Origin: Astropecten irregularis
Lineage: Eukaryota > Echinodermata > Asteroidea > Paxillosida > Astropectinidae
Reading direction: 5' to 3'
DNA length: 64,000 nucleotides
Assembly (NCBI GenBank): GCA_963971285.1
Contig: OZ020257.1
Span: 12,042,602-12,106,601, forward strand
The position numbers and the translations under genes were made by a program. Below the pieces are notes generated by a model. That model saw only the letters and a list, made by a program, of their open reading frames with translations. It was not told where the DNA came from and ran no database searches. Within the stretch, counting starts at the first letter, position 1; every line of letters begins with the position of its first letter. Positions 36,193 through 48,334 of this stretch are shown piece after piece.

Positions 36193-37122
36193 GCGTATGC
36201 AAACCCGGCCACTGACCGGTATAAAAATGACAATGAGTGAATGTAACGGAAATTGTTTCACACAACAAAATGAAGGGTTATTTTTTTATATTATTATGAT
36301 TGGCCAATCTGTATAGGGATGCCGTGAGTCACGTTCGTTATCAAGGGCGTTTAACTTACTCAGCAAGGAAAGGAAGGGATTTGGAAGTTTCGTCAACCTC
36401 TTGATTCTTACCCCCTCCCTCCACCCCGTCAGACCCCTGGGGGGGCACTGACATCCATCTGCTCTGACACGGCCTATAACGTACAGGACGGGGAAGTAAC
36501 TGTAATACAAGATGCATCGTTTACTTGCACAAGATACGTAGTGACGGCATCAGCTCGGATATTTAAAGACGCTGCTTATATAGAAGTCCGTTTTAATCGG
36601 AAGATTTGTCTTTAGCCGTGGAAAAGCAAACTTGTCAATCCGATAAAGAGTTTATTTCATCCGTTGCAATTTAAGTGAGTATTAGCGGCCTGGGGCAATT
36701 GCTTGCTCTTGCCGCGTGCTGAACCCTCAACGGGTGTGTCCACAGCTATCTTCGTTTTGGAAGTGTCGATTGATATAGAAAACATTCCGCTTAGGTTTCC
36801 CTTTTTAACAACTTTTGTGGCCATGTTGTTCCCTAATGTGCCGTTTGAAGAAAGCGCGACCATTTATAGAACTTGGTAAATGGAGACATGCTCGAAATCA
36901 GGTAAAGGTGGTAATGCGCAGCGATATCAGATCAATGCAGAGCGGATAGGCTAGGAAGCTGCTGATTGATCTAGCGTGTTGCATGTGTTCTCTTTCCTCC
37001 TGGCAAGTAATAGCCCTAATGCATTTCAACCTCAACCAACATCTTACGATAGATATTCGTATGAAGATGGTATAAGGTATAGACTTGAAGCTATGCATGG
37101 TGGAAGTACTAAAAGAAGGTAT
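36193..37122. other. Unassigned sequence
   Basis: No gene or family repeat recognised. Confidence 0.45.
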
Positions 37123-37272
37123 AGGTTTGCGGTGACACCATGTAATCTCTCTCCTGAGGACGAACAGAGCACATTGTTCGGAACGTCGAGATAATACCAC
37201 CGGTTCTTCTCAGAAGTAGGACCACACACTCTCACACTCACAGATAACATGCATGGTGTCTTCGCAAAGCTA
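37123..37272 (+). mobile_element. Penelope-like terminal hairpin element, copy 2
   Basis: Arms AGGTTTGCGGTGACACCATG (from 37123) and CATGGTGTCTTCGCAAAGCT (to 37272) are imperfect inverted repeats. Between them CTGAGGA at 37154 is followed by stem CGAACA/TGTTCG and GAACGTCGAGA. The same core with a different paired stem is at 18051. Assignment to Penelope-like elements rests on the hammerhead-like core and is inference. Confidence 0.5.
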
Positions 37273-39044
37273 CCTTCTATTAAGGTAATTAGAGATAATT
37301 GCCAAGATATGATAATATCGATAATTTTAAACTGCGATTATTTCATTTCCCTGTTTCGAAGGGGCAAAGATTCGTGGTTCTTCGTGGCCCCTCAACGTCT
37401 CCCCTGGATTAAACGGTAAAAAGACGAGGGGAAATAGGCAATATCCAAGAACACATACTGTGTACTTAAGTTCTCAAGATATTTATATTTAAATACATCA
37501 ATGTATTCTCTCACTTGTCATATACATTAACAACGTCTTGTCAGGGATGTCATGTGGAAATTGACATAGTCTTGTGAAGGCAAGTCATGCATATACTGGG
37601 GGCAATGACCTATGTGCTATATCTTCAAAATCAAGTATAAGCAATTTCTACATTCAGTATGCTACAAGATGCTAAAGTATAGATCTTCGTCTAGTATCCA
37701 GACCTACCTATACTCAAAGCATTTGAGAATATGAGGTCGGAGGCTACCGCCTATTTTCGAACGAAATACAGAACAGGCGGGATTTTGGGTTTGGTAAATT
37801 ACAGTTGTGGGAGGCTTACAGTTACAGTTCGAGGCCCTTAGTGTTTTGTTACTCCAAAAAATGCTTAATTATAGCTGTGTTTCACATAGGCCATACTATT
37901 TAATGGTGAACTTGTACGCATGGTTTTAGCAAGTTAAAGTTCGGAAATTGTGTAGTTTTTGGTACTTAATATTAGGCAAGTAGTGACCCATTTTGTTTGA
38001 CACCGTGCTGATTAAGGTTCCGATGGTCTAGATAAACTATAGCCCCTGACTAGATCCCACGCTTCCTTTAACCTCTATGCCCAGCCCCTGCCCCTTTACT
38101 GGTGGACTACTTTAATAACAACTGAATCCTGTATGAGTTAAGAAGGTGATGGGGGAGAGGCCTGGTCAACTGAATCAGACGGGTGAGTATAGGGTGCCCG
38201 GGTCCTGGGGCTCCCCCTCCCATCCACCGTACCCAATTCCCTAGTGAATTACGGGTGGGAACAGATACATTGCCTTGCTTTCTCCCCATCAGCATAGTGA
38301 CAGTGGATCCGCCCTTTCCTTCGCGGGAAATCAAATTACTGCACTTTTTATCCGCCCGAGCTGCGCCTGGGCTAATAACATTTACTCAGGGCCGTGTTGA
38401 GGAGTATTAGAAGTTAACTCACTCTCACACCAACGTGTAATCCCCTCCCACTCCAAGAGACGCGGCATTCGTGTAAATACACGTCGGTAGTGATACAGCA
38501 GCACCCGTGGTGCGATCGTTAAAGCTAATACGACGGTTGGCTAAATTTAGACATGAGGGCTTAATGCTAGCTTAAAGTACGATTACATGTAGCATATGAC
38601 GTAGACTAATCATAGATGTGTTCATTGGCTGACAGTAAAGGGTAAAGGGGTTCCCAGCCGGCATAAGGAGTCGGCTGTACGACTGCAAAAGTAGCCCTTA
38701 TTTCTAAAAGATGTAACATCACAATTCACAAAACATAAACGAAAATGAGATAGGCCTATTAAAGAAAAATAAGCTGAAAACCGTGTTATGACACTTTACC
38801 AAAAGCATACATACTTTGGAATGATATATTTAGCGATATCCAAATTATATCGTTAAAAGAATATCAAGTTTGAATTGGAAAAATAAATGTATTAAGCACC
38901 TTTTATTATTATTGAAGCGACGACGACATAGGATTTTCAGAGGGATCCAGGAAAATTTGCTCATCATTCAAAACAAATTAACAAAATAGAAATAAACCAA
39001 GTCTAAAGGGAATTTTTTTTCTATCCATTCATTAATGGCTAATC
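37273..39044. other. Unassigned sequence with a GC-richer block
   Basis: No gene called. 38150-38400 is GC-richer and repeat-free by eye, with antiparallel 75-codon frames that are not convincing. Confidence 0.4.
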
Positions 39045-39409
39045 TTAAAGGGTAATAATTATACTTTGGTTTTTGTCAAAGAAATGCAGATTCATGTGCA
39101 AAATATCAAGAAAGATACATTAAAAGTCATCTGCAAAATTCCTAGTACCATACGGTGCCCACTTTTTGAGAAAACAGTGGAATAGCCAACGGAATGTCTT
39201 TAATCTTTTCACCGTTATTTTTGATCTTTTAAAGATCAAACACATTTTCGGTCGTTGCTTTTACTAATTTCTTGTTAAATACATCATTTTAGGCAGAAAT
39301 ATTTTAACGGTATGTTTCTACCAGCATCATCTTTATGCCCTCTAAGTTATAAGTAAATCTGTGAACATTTCTGTTTTGGTTTCCTACCAAAGTATGATAA
39401 TACCTTTAA
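39045..39409 (-). mobile_element. TTAA-A MITE, copy 5
   Basis: TTAA at 39045-39048 and 39406-39409. Contains ATACTTTGGTTTTTGTCAAA, CCATACGGTGCCCAC, the central TTTGATCTTTTAAAGATCAAA-type hairpin and AGTATGATAATACCT. About 365 bp. Confidence 0.85.
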
Positions 39410-40091
39410 AATGATTCATTTTGAAAATGATATCTACAATATCTTTAGGTTTTGGAGGTTTAGGAACTCTTATAGGAATCGAGCTGTGTGGTAACTTGGG
39501 AGTTGATTCTCACAGTGTGCTGCAGTGCCAGTGGCGTACACTGCTTGATCGCACTACACAGTGCCATACTGGAGTATACTTTTCCCCCACGGGCATCTAG
39601 CACTTGTGCTACAGATGACATCCAGGAGCCAGAAACCGGACACATTGACTGATTCAACGGAAATTCGGCTCAAGATATACCGTCGCAAAAGGAGCAATGA
39701 TTTGTTCCCCTCACGCTAGTGTGATATCAATCGGGAACAATAATTTCTTGGCAAGTTTCAATTATTCAAATAATGGGCGTTGGCCGTTCAGGGGTTCTTG
39801 TATATGAAGGGGGTGAGGGTGGGTGAGAGGGCCTACGGAAGGGAAGGGTTTGAGGGGTTAAGATTCGGGGTTATTTCGAGCATAGGTTACCAGGGTACCC
39901 TTCCACACCCCTTGACACACACAAAAAATCACCCCGAGGGGCTTTGTGTAAGTGCTGATGTCATGATCACGAATCAGGGAATATTTCGACATAGCATTGT
40001 ATGGCACAGCGAGGACATCGTACAATCAAGGATATGCATCTTATACACAAAATTAATATACACGGAATATGATTGCAATGATTTAAATGCA
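39410..40091. other. Unassigned sequence
   Basis: No gene called. The 123-codon frame at 39780-40151 runs into FB-L and shows no recognised domain. Confidence 0.4.
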
Positions 40092-40231
40092 ATAGTGCGC
40101 CATCATGAGTTTGCAACGCGTTGGCCAATCACAACACGCGGAATTAATTAATGTTTGCGCAGTTTGTCGACAAATTGGCTCAACGCGGCGTTGCAAACTC
40201 ATGGTGGCGCACTCTTGTGAAACGCCCGTAT
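40092..40231. mobile_element. Foldback MITE FB-L, copy 1
   Basis: AGTGCGCCATCATGAGTTTG at the left and CAAACTCATGGTGGCGCACT at the right are inverted. A flank TTGTGAAACGCCCGTAT follows, as in the copy ending 44970. The middle has GCGCAGTTTGTCGACAAA. Confidence 0.78.
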
Positions 40232-40348
40232 TGTCAGCTGCATTATGTGTCGAACTTCAGTTGATCATCTTTTGGTATAAAATAAAACACAAAGGAAAAT
40301 TAATTACACTGTAGATTGATTTAGGGGGAAAAGGAAACTGAAAGATGG

Positions 40349-40411
40349 ATGGGAACCTGTGACCTCCGGTTTGCCACACCGGGGCTCTTACCAAATGCCA
40401 AAATCTTGGCA
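40349..40411 (-). mobile_element. tRNA-like fragment
   Basis: The minus strand reads TTTGGTAAGAGCCCCGG, then AAACCGGAGGTCACAGGTTC. The D-arm-like TTGGTAAGAGC and CCGGAGGTC resemble the tRNA-like arms at 48.4 kb. The B box is degenerate. Confidence 0.4.
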
Positions 40412-40611
40412 GTGTACCAAAGCCTATAGCGTATTAATGGTACGTACTGTAAGTCAGAACCTGTGAAAACAATTTAAGATTACTTATGATGATCAAATAT
40501 GATTGCTTTGCTTTTCACTAATGTGTGCCAGTTCATAATTCTGTATATATTCGATTACGGGTGACAACCGCTTACAAAACTAATTTCCAACTTACAAAAT
40601 ACATGTAATAA

Positions 40612-41057
40612 ACTGCTGTAAACTGTTCATCAGCTAAAATAATGACCTACGAGGGTCTGACGCGTTCCGCTCCATCGAAGGCCAGGCGCGGTTCTACGGG
40701 GGGGGGGGCTAGGGGGGCTGTAGCCCCCCAAAAATTTTGTATAGCCCCCAAAAAAAAATGAAAGTGAAAAAAAAAAAGTCTTGAAAATACTGGATTTTTT
40801 CAGTTATAAAGCGCCAATTACATAAAAAAACGCGTTGTGTGGCCTATAATGTGCATGCTTTTCGACCCCTAATAAGACATAGCAGAAGCGAGTGTTAGAA
40901 GAACCCAAAATATTGGGTCTTCTAGCCCCCCCCAAAAAATAATGGCTCTTCTAGCCCCCCAAAAATTTTGGCTCTAGAACCGCGCCTGTCGAAGGCTTCG
41001 ATAAAGATCCTGCTAGGATCGAAACGCGTCGGGCCCTCCCAACTCCATCAAGCATTA
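40612..41057 (-). mobile_element. FB-G, copy 3, split by a hAT MITE
   Basis: Left part AAACTGTTCATCAGC, GAGGGTCTGACGCGTTCC up to 40682; right part TTCGATAAAGATCCTGCTAG, GGATCGAAACGCGTCGGGCC, CTCCATCAAGCATT after 40996. Once the 40683-40988 element and one 8-bp duplication are removed, the two halves form the FB-G palindrome. Confidence 0.75.
40683..40988. mobile_element. hAT-type MITE 2, nested in FB-G
   Basis: Inverted ends CAGGCGCGGTTCTA and TAGAACCGCGCCTG (14 bp, perfect). Perfect 8-bp target duplication TCGAAGGC at 40675-40682 and 40989-40996. Interior rich in GTAGCCCCCC and AAAATTTT words. 306 bp, no transposase. CAGG-type ends and the 8-bp duplication indicate hAT. Confidence 0.92.
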
Positions 41058-41708
41058 CTTAAGAAAATTCTAAATTAAGTGGGATGATTATGAGTGGTTA
41101 CTGTGTTAATATTTGAGCAAAATATAATGAGACAAATGATGGAACTTAACGACTGTGGCTCAAAGTGAACCAGTTGCTTTTCCATGTTGGGCAGTGAAAC
41201 GGGGCAGTAGAGTTGGCCTGGGATAACCCATATCCCTAAATGCGCACCTAACCGCTAAGTCACAGGAAATCCCCTTTCTTCCGAGGGAAATCCAGACGTG
41301 TTGGTAACTACTCCAGGATCAGAATCAGATACCAGAATTCTGACCCGCCATAGACCTCTATACTCAGCCACCTGACGTATAGACGTCGGCCTGTCTGTTT
41401 CTATACCCCCATGTGTCTTGGCAAACTTAATCGTCTCTGCCTATGTGTGCAGAGTTCGGAAGAAGGAAATCAGACAAGTTGGGAGGGAGAGTTGACACGA
41501 CAAAGAAGAGTGATGTTAAGATTTGCTGACTGGGAATCAGGGGTCTACTCGTTATTTTAGTCGGTGATACTGGTTGGGTTTATATCGGGAAGCACAATCG
41601 AGCTAGGTACTGGGAAACTAAAGATTTCAAAATACCGTTGTAAACTGCACAGAAAAGTTGAGCAAATTGTTAACTGAAAGTGATAAAAAGTAAAACTAGA
41701 GTTATAGT

Positions 41709-41870
41709 AATATGCAAATTAGGCTTGCCCTTCACCGACGTGGATGAGCACTGTATACTCAGTGCTTGTGAGAGCACGTGAAAAAAAATCACATGCTTGC
41801 TCAGGTGGGATTCGAACCCACGACCTCCTGCTTACTAGTGCAGATGCCTAGCAGGTAAGGCAGGTATCAA
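41709..41870 (-). mobile_element. tRNA-derived SINE, copy 2
   Basis: Inverted relative to the copy at 8.7 kb. Minus strand: GGCATCTGCACTAGTAAGCA, B box GGGTTCGAATCCCACC, body CACGTGCTCTCACAAGCACT, tail AAGCCTAATTTGCATATT. The same ends in two copies support the element limits. Confidence 0.8.
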
Positions 41871-42017
41871 TTTCCCGACCAAGAATCATTTAATATTTAA
41901 GAGTTGTAGTAGTTGCTAGGTCATTTACACATTTCAAGGTTATATCGTATTAAAATCTAATAAACAACTGTCCAGATTGTGGCTACAACAAGTCATTGGG
42001 TACCTGTTTGATTTGTT

Positions 42018-42210
42018 GGAGCCAATTTCATAGAGCTGCTTAAGCAGAAAATGTGCGTTAAGCATAAATCGTTTTCCTTGATCAAACAGGATCATGTGAT
42101 GTTTACTGATTTTGACTTATATCGTTTGCAGAGCATTACATTCACAATGAGTTTTCGCGGGCATAGGACTTTGGTCTTTGGTGCTCAAGCAGCACTAAGA
42201 AATTGGCACC
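42018..42210 (+). mobile_element. FB-E, copy 3
   Basis: GAGCCAATTTCATAGAGCTG at the left, AAGCAGCACTAAGAAATTGG at the right. Interior CCTTGATCAAACAGGATC, CATGTGATGTTTACTGA, TTCACAATGAGTTTTCG match copy 1. Confidence 0.78.
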
Positions 42211-44485
42211 TGTTACATTGTTTTTTATAAATGAAATGAAATAAGATACAGCATTTTCAACAAAAAGGATGAATGACTATGCACTTTAATGTTATCAATG
42301 CCTATCTGTGAAGTATTTCAACACGTGCATGCATGCTATGTATTGTACATGTGTACAACTATGATGCATCATTTCGGCTTACTGGTAATCACAAACATTA
42401 ATTAACTGAAGGATGTGACAAATGTCTTAGTATCATGATCTGATAGTTCACGTGGTACTGAAAATAAAATAATGAATCATCACCTTTACATGTGCTTTAC
42501 CATGATACAACGCGCACAATTCCAAATAGCATTTCAGCCGCCCGCCGCCGCCCGCCGCCGCATGAATTTGTTACCCCCACTTTTGTTCACTTAAGATCGG
42601 GGTTTAATTCTGGCATGGGCAGTCTTCAGTGGAGAGTCAGGGTGGCTTAATCGGATTAACCCAAACCCTGTGTAGCTGTGCGTTTGACCATGAAATAGGA
42701 CATGGCTGGTTCCATTTACACGCAAGGGGATCAATAAGCATTATGTAACCACGAGGGGTAATAAGAAGCAGCGACTATACAAGTCATTGCATATCATTCA
42801 TTAAATTTACACACATCTTAAAAACAAAATACATGTATTTCAATCAGAGAGATGTTGGTTTCCAAATAAAGTTCAATCTTTTATTTCTTCTCAACAACAT
42901 TCATCTCAGTATACAATCATGTAGGCCTAAAAATGCAAAATGTAAAAAAAAAAGAATCTTCAATACGGTATGTTACTTTCATAAAAGGTGTTGCAAGATA
43001 ATCAATCCTATTTCATTTCTTTGCAAGTTGAATTAATACTTCCAGGTTCCTATGATTTGTGGCTTGAAAGTACCATTTTGTTATTCTGTCAATGTCATTC
43101 ATATTCTCCAACGTTTGTTGTGAACTGAAATCTGCTCAGATTACCACAAATTTAGCTTGATGGAGATTGTAATATGTTAAGAAAGACCGAAGACGTATAT
43201 AATATAGAGTCAAATCATGGGACGTTCTGTACTCTGTGGTAACTTTATCTATCCATGTACATGTATTACTGTTTTAGTTCCAAAGTGTATGTTTGAGTCC
43301 TTCGTTCATGTCCATTTTCATACGTCAAGCTCTGGTCAGTTGTCGATGGCATGGCACGGTATAGTCCACCTTTGGCCGGCTTCTGCCTCAGAAAACCTAC
43401 ACAAACGAAAAGGAATAATCGATTTAAAATGGGAACAGTTCTTTAAGTTGAACATAGACATAAAACTAATAACCCAAAAAACCCCACACCAATTAATGAT
43501 CAAACCATGATGTAGGAACTATAGAATCAATCGTTTCCCAAGCCCATCATTAATTACAATAAACAAGTACATGTAACATATCCCACCCCCTGGTTAAAAT
43601 GGTATGACCCCATTCTCACATACAATGTCTTGAACATGACCGATGGCTTTGTAGCCCAAAACGTAAGTGTTTTAGGATCCAAATTTCCACTAGTTAGAGA
43701 TCGATTTTCGAAATAAAAAGTTAACAGATATTTCGTTGATATCTTCCTTAAGGACTGAGTAGATTTTCAAATACTTACACGTCCTGTAAATGTATGAAAT
43801 CTGTCCTCGAAATCAGATGACGAAAATGAGCAAGCGATTAGGAAACACGTGTAAAGCAATGGGACTTGGTCGGAGTTGGCTGAACAATGGGAGATCGATC
43901 GATGGTTGTCATTGGTCCTTTTTTTCATCTTAGAAAGGACAGTGGTTTTTTTCAACCAATCAAAAAGCTTTTTATATCACAAGAAAGGCGAGGATCTCTT
44001 CTATTCGATTCTGTTTGCCCCGGAAGAATTCGATACTCCAGTAAGAATCGGCACTTGATCTAAAATGTCTGGGGTGTCGAAAACTGCGCGCTCGCATAGG
44101 AAAACCAGCAATACTTCGAATTTTGAAAACTCAAAATGACGGTGGATTTTTAATTGATAGAAAAATATAACTGACATCATTTTCTGGGCAAGGAAATGTC
44201 CTTTCCGAAACAGTTTGCCCCCGGAAAATTGCCCGCGCGGTTCTCACACTAGGAGTGAAAAACAGGTGAAAATGGCAGTTTGACAATTGTTTTCGTTCAG
44301 GAAACGGGCGCTCGCAGCAAGATACGCTTATGTGAACACCACAAATTCATATTGTACAGATTCTACATAGCTTTAATTAAACCATCGCATCTAATTAACG
44401 AGAAGGAATTTTTTATAAATGGATGACGTCAAACGTTGTTGCAATTGGACTTAGAGTTACAGTACAGTGGGATCGCGCTCCCAAT
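42211..44485. other. Unassigned sequence
   Basis: No gene recognised. A short CCG tract (42538-42562) is the only simple repeat noted. Frames up to 97 codons have no recognisable domain. Confidence 0.42.
42538..42562 (+). repeat. CCG/CCCG simple repeat
   Basis: GCCGCCCGCCGCCGCCCGCC and continuation, in an otherwise A+T-rich context. Confidence 0.8.
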
Positions 44486-44970
44486 ACGGGCGTTTTACAA
44501 TAGACCTTTCTTTTGTAATGTCACAGCCCGAGTTTTTGCCAATCAAGAAACTATGCAGAGCCATCAAAGCCATTTATAAAAAATAACCACAATTTGAACA
44601 CAATTTGTACACAGCGTTTCATAAACATTGAAAGATATTGCTGGATGTAATAGAAACAACACAAGCAATGCTGTTATGTATTTTGTACAGGTATGGAAAG
44701 TTTGCAAAAATTTTGAATTTGGTCACGCCGTCTGTCGAGAAGAAGAAATGATTTGCAGCATTATTTTGGCCGCCCATGCCAACCACGAGCCAATGTTTGT
44801 AAATAAAATATAAAGTCTATAGTGCGCCACCATGAGTTTGCAACGCGTTGGCCAATCACAGTGCGCTGTATTAATTTTGTCGACAAACTGCGCATATGGA
44901 AAGATGCGCAGTTTGTCGACAAATAGGTAAACGCGTTGCATTGTGGCGCACTATTGTGAAACGCCCGTAT
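44486..44970. mobile_element. FB-L, copy 2, in a larger inverted frame
   Basis: ATACGGGCGTTTTACAATAG at 44486 is the inverse of CTATTGTGAAACGCCCGTAT ending 44970, so about 485 bp is enclosed by 20-bp ends. The right third (44818-44970) is the FB-L palindrome with AGTGCGCCACCATGAGTTTG and two inverted GCGCAGTTTGTCGACAAA blocks. Either FB-L is the right part of a larger element or the left match is an independent end. Confidence 0.6.
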
Positions 44971-46559
44971 GCTATTAGTTTTTGTAGGTCAAAGCATCAT
45001 GATGAATAGGAAATATCATACCGCATGACACTGGCATTGCTGCTATACGCTCTAGAGGGGCTTAACTTCACTGTCCAATACCATCTATCACGTGTGTATA
45101 TCTTCGGATGGCAACTTGTGTTTCCAATAAGCTGGCTTTCTGATTAAAATGAAATCTGAATAGAGTCTCTCTTTATTCGAAGGTCGGCGCCGGTTCGCCC
45201 GACCTAGATTCCCTTGCTCTTTTGAAATCCCATCGGTAGAAATCTTTATTCTTTTTGAAATCAAGTGTATTATATCCATTACTTTTAAAAATATTCTTTT
45301 GGAAATGTTTTATAGGAGAAAAAGTGACGCATATGATTTAGATATTAATTTGACATCTCGGAATTTGGTTGTGAGGATTGTGATAAAGAATTCATGTGCT
45401 GATGGAATATAATTGCCATCTTTAATGGAACATTGTGAGCTAACAATAAAGAAAATACGTATTCATTGACTGCTCTGGTGAAGGAACTTTGTTTATACCA
45501 ATAATGCTACTTTATGCACATTCTTTTGTGAGTTATAATAGCGCCTTCCGGGTGAATATCTGATATAGATTCTGTCAATCCTTTTGATGGATTAGTTTCA
45601 TATGACTTATTCCTCAATTCGTCGTATAAGAGCCGATACAGCCAAACCGATATAGTGGCTTTAATCGTTGAAGTTAAATGGACGTTTCGCAGAACCACAA
45701 TCTGGGAATATCAAAAGCCGTTTAACAATGTTTCCGTTTCATTTATCAATGCGCACATTTGAGGTGACCCTGAAAAGGTAAACGTCAACATTATGACAGA
45801 GAAAAGAGCACATCTAGATAATTGATTGGATCGGACAGTCTTAAGAAAGCCAGAACCTGAAAGCCAGTTTGCATGCAAGATGGCCGTCAACCAGGCCTGA
45901 ACGACCACTGATGAGGGTAATGACTGTTCCCATATCATAATACTGTCATCCACGTTAACAAACGAGACTAACCGTATTCCCATAGGTCTAACGATTTCAA
46001 GTGCCTGTTTGAGACCCCAATGGCCTAAGCCCTCTTACAACACACACAAAAGGGCAGAAAGGAAATACATTTTTTTTTTTGATAATAAAGAGATGTGTCG
46101 TGTCCTTGGATGGTTCCCTGGGGAGAATGAATCACAATCATGTTTCCAAAAAAGAAGCTTCTCATCGCCAGAACTTGGCCTCATCCATGCCATGTCCCTG
46201 CGCGATATAGCCCCCTGATAGGCCTAATTATGATCAGGGGACGTATTCTTGTTGATGCCTCTCCATGCAGTGTCATGAAAGACTTAGATTTCTTTTATCT
46301 TGGCATTCTTCCATCAATGTATGGAAGTATTATGCCAATGTTATATCTTAATAGGCAATTTTCTTTTAAGATGAACTCCACGTTGATTCTGGGTCATGTC
46401 TTCTTTTCGAGATAAAAAGATTTCGCGTTTGAGGAGGGAGGGAAAATAATATGGTGAGGTTTTTTGATGCGTCACTAATCCCGTTTGTGGTATGATGCGA
46501 AGGCGAATTATAATAGAGCTATGAACCAATCAGACGAGTGGACCGTTGGACAGAGCTAC
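44971..46559. other. Unassigned sequence
   Basis: No gene or family repeat recognised. The 90-codon minus frame at 45711-45983 is not convincing. One TAGGCCTA near 46222. Confidence 0.42.
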
Positions 46560-46907
46560 TTAAAGGTACTGTACGTCATACTTTGGTAGCATACCGAAAC
46601 AGAAATCTTCACAGATTCAAATATAACTTACAGGGTATAACGATGGTGCTGGCAGAAACATATATCGTTCGAGGTTCTGTGCCTGAAATGTTTTGTTTGT
46701 CATGAAAAGAGTAAAACTAATGACCAAAAACAATTTTGATCTTTAAAAGATAAAAAAATAACGTGAGCGTTTTCACTGTTTTCTCAAAAAGCGGGCACCG
46801 TTTTTGACTGGAGATTTCACAGATGACTGTTGCTGTGCCTTTCTTGATATTTTTGCTCATGAATCTGTATTTCTTTGACAAAAACCAAAGTATGATGTTA
46901 CCTTTAA
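46560..46907 (+). mobile_element. TTAA-A MITE, copy 6
   Basis: TTAA at 46560-46563 and 46904-46907. GCATACCGAAACAGAAATC, ATATAACTTACAGGGTATAA, the central TTTTGATCTTTAAAAGAT hairpin, AAAGTATGATGTTACCT. 348 bp. Its left half matches TTAA-B copies in the same orientation. Confidence 0.87.
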
Positions 46908-47156
46908 GCAAGGACAAATTGCCTAGCTTTGAAGTCTTCCTTGACAAAAACTGTAGAGTTGGTTCTGAAAAGAACCATGCAGGGGTTTGGGCTTAAATGC
47001 GGGCCGGCCCTCTCATGAAGGCGAGCAGTTATCGAGGCAGCCGAAACACAATACTGGCCGGAACGTCGCTCAAAACCATGGGTTCTTTCTGGAACGTTCT
47101 CCACTTTCCCCAAAGAGATAGGCCTACTCGCTTGGTTCCCCAAATTCTGATTCGAA

Positions 47157-47347
47157 AGCCTGCTGAAACCTTTAATGGAAAGATGATGAGAAGGTACAGT
47201 TTTAGAGGTTTTAGAGTAATATTCTGGGTAAAACCCACAGAATCAGATAGAGACTGAAAACCCAATCCACTTGTGGACCGAGCCGGACTTGAAACCGGTT
47301 CGCCAGAGGTGAAAGGCGAAGAAAGAACCGCTGCGCCAACCTGACTC
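47157..47347 (-). mobile_element. tRNA-derived SINE (GTCAGGTTG type), copy 2
   Basis: Minus strand: GAGTCAGGTTGGCGCAGCGG (good A box), CACCTCTGGCGAACCGG, decayed B box GGTTTCAAGTCC, then CACAAGTGGATTGGGTTTTC, TCTGTGGGTTTTACCCAG, and a tail toward 47157. Best-preserved head of the three copies. The 139-codon frame across it is spurious. Confidence 0.82.
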
Positions 47348-47818
47348 CCGATTTTTGACTTCGAAGTTTGGACTTCTAAACTTCCTTCACGGAAAACATT
47401 GATTTTTGTTGTTTCTTGTCGAATCCAAAATGAGAGGAATGGGAACATAGGACATCACTCAATCTTTTTCGGGGTCAAAATGGCACGACTTCTATATCAC
47501 TGAGGGGGAATGTCTTTCGAACGTGGACCCTCAGTGCCATGTGCTGTGAGTTTCCCGTGGAAACGACGTCTGATCGCGCAGACTATTTATTATAAGACCC
47601 AGACTCACATATGTAATCCATGAAACACTAAACGTGCCCTCGTGCTTATCTTGTTTCTCGAAAAGTTTGATTGCCAGATTATCAAAATTGTGTATCATGT
47701 AATTCATGTTGAAATTGATGTGATACATACATTCGGTAGCGATATATTGAAATGACTTTAATATGACATGCTCGAGAAAGCATGAATGGACGTGCGCTCA
47801 CATTAATGGTAAACAGAC

Positions 47819-48203
47819 TTAAAGGTACAGTACAGTACTGTATTCGTAACACAGGCGTGCGCAAACAGAAATGTTCACGGATTTACGTATAACTTACAGG
47901 ATATGAAGATGAAGATGAAGATGGTGCTGGTAGAAACATACTGTTACTTATTTTCGCCTGAAATGGTGTATTTATCCAGAAATTAGTATACAACGTCCGA
48001 AAACAGTTTTGATCTCGGGGTGAGATCAAAACTCCTGTGAATAGATTTGAAAATACCATGAGCATTTTTCACTGTCTAATTGTTCTACAGTTTTCGATGA
48101 TGACACGAGCTGAACTGAATTTCACAGGTTTGTTTTTATTCCTTGACAATGAACAGTCTGCAGCTGCTCTGTCACCTTTACCAATCCTGTATTATGCCTT
48201 TAA
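47819..48203 (+). mobile_element. TTAA-B MITE, copy 3
   Basis: TTAA at 47819-47822 and 48200-48203. CGTATAACTTACAGGATATG, TTTCGCCTGAAATGGTG, the central hairpin GATCTCGGGGTGAGATC, GAACAGTCTGCAGCTGCTC. 385 bp. GAAGAT is tripled near 47906, a local slippage. Confidence 0.86.
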
Positions 48204-48334
48204 CAGAAAATAGTGAGTGACGGAACATTGGTTTTTGAATAGTTCATATTGGACAGGCAAGAACTCACTGTTTTTCAATGACATTATCGAAATACCACTG
48301 TTGTATATAACGATTATTTTATAGGCCCACTTAG

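Noticed and set aside
47029-47448. 139-codon minus-strand frame
   Set aside because: Lies across a tRNA-derived SINE; the frame is a by-product.
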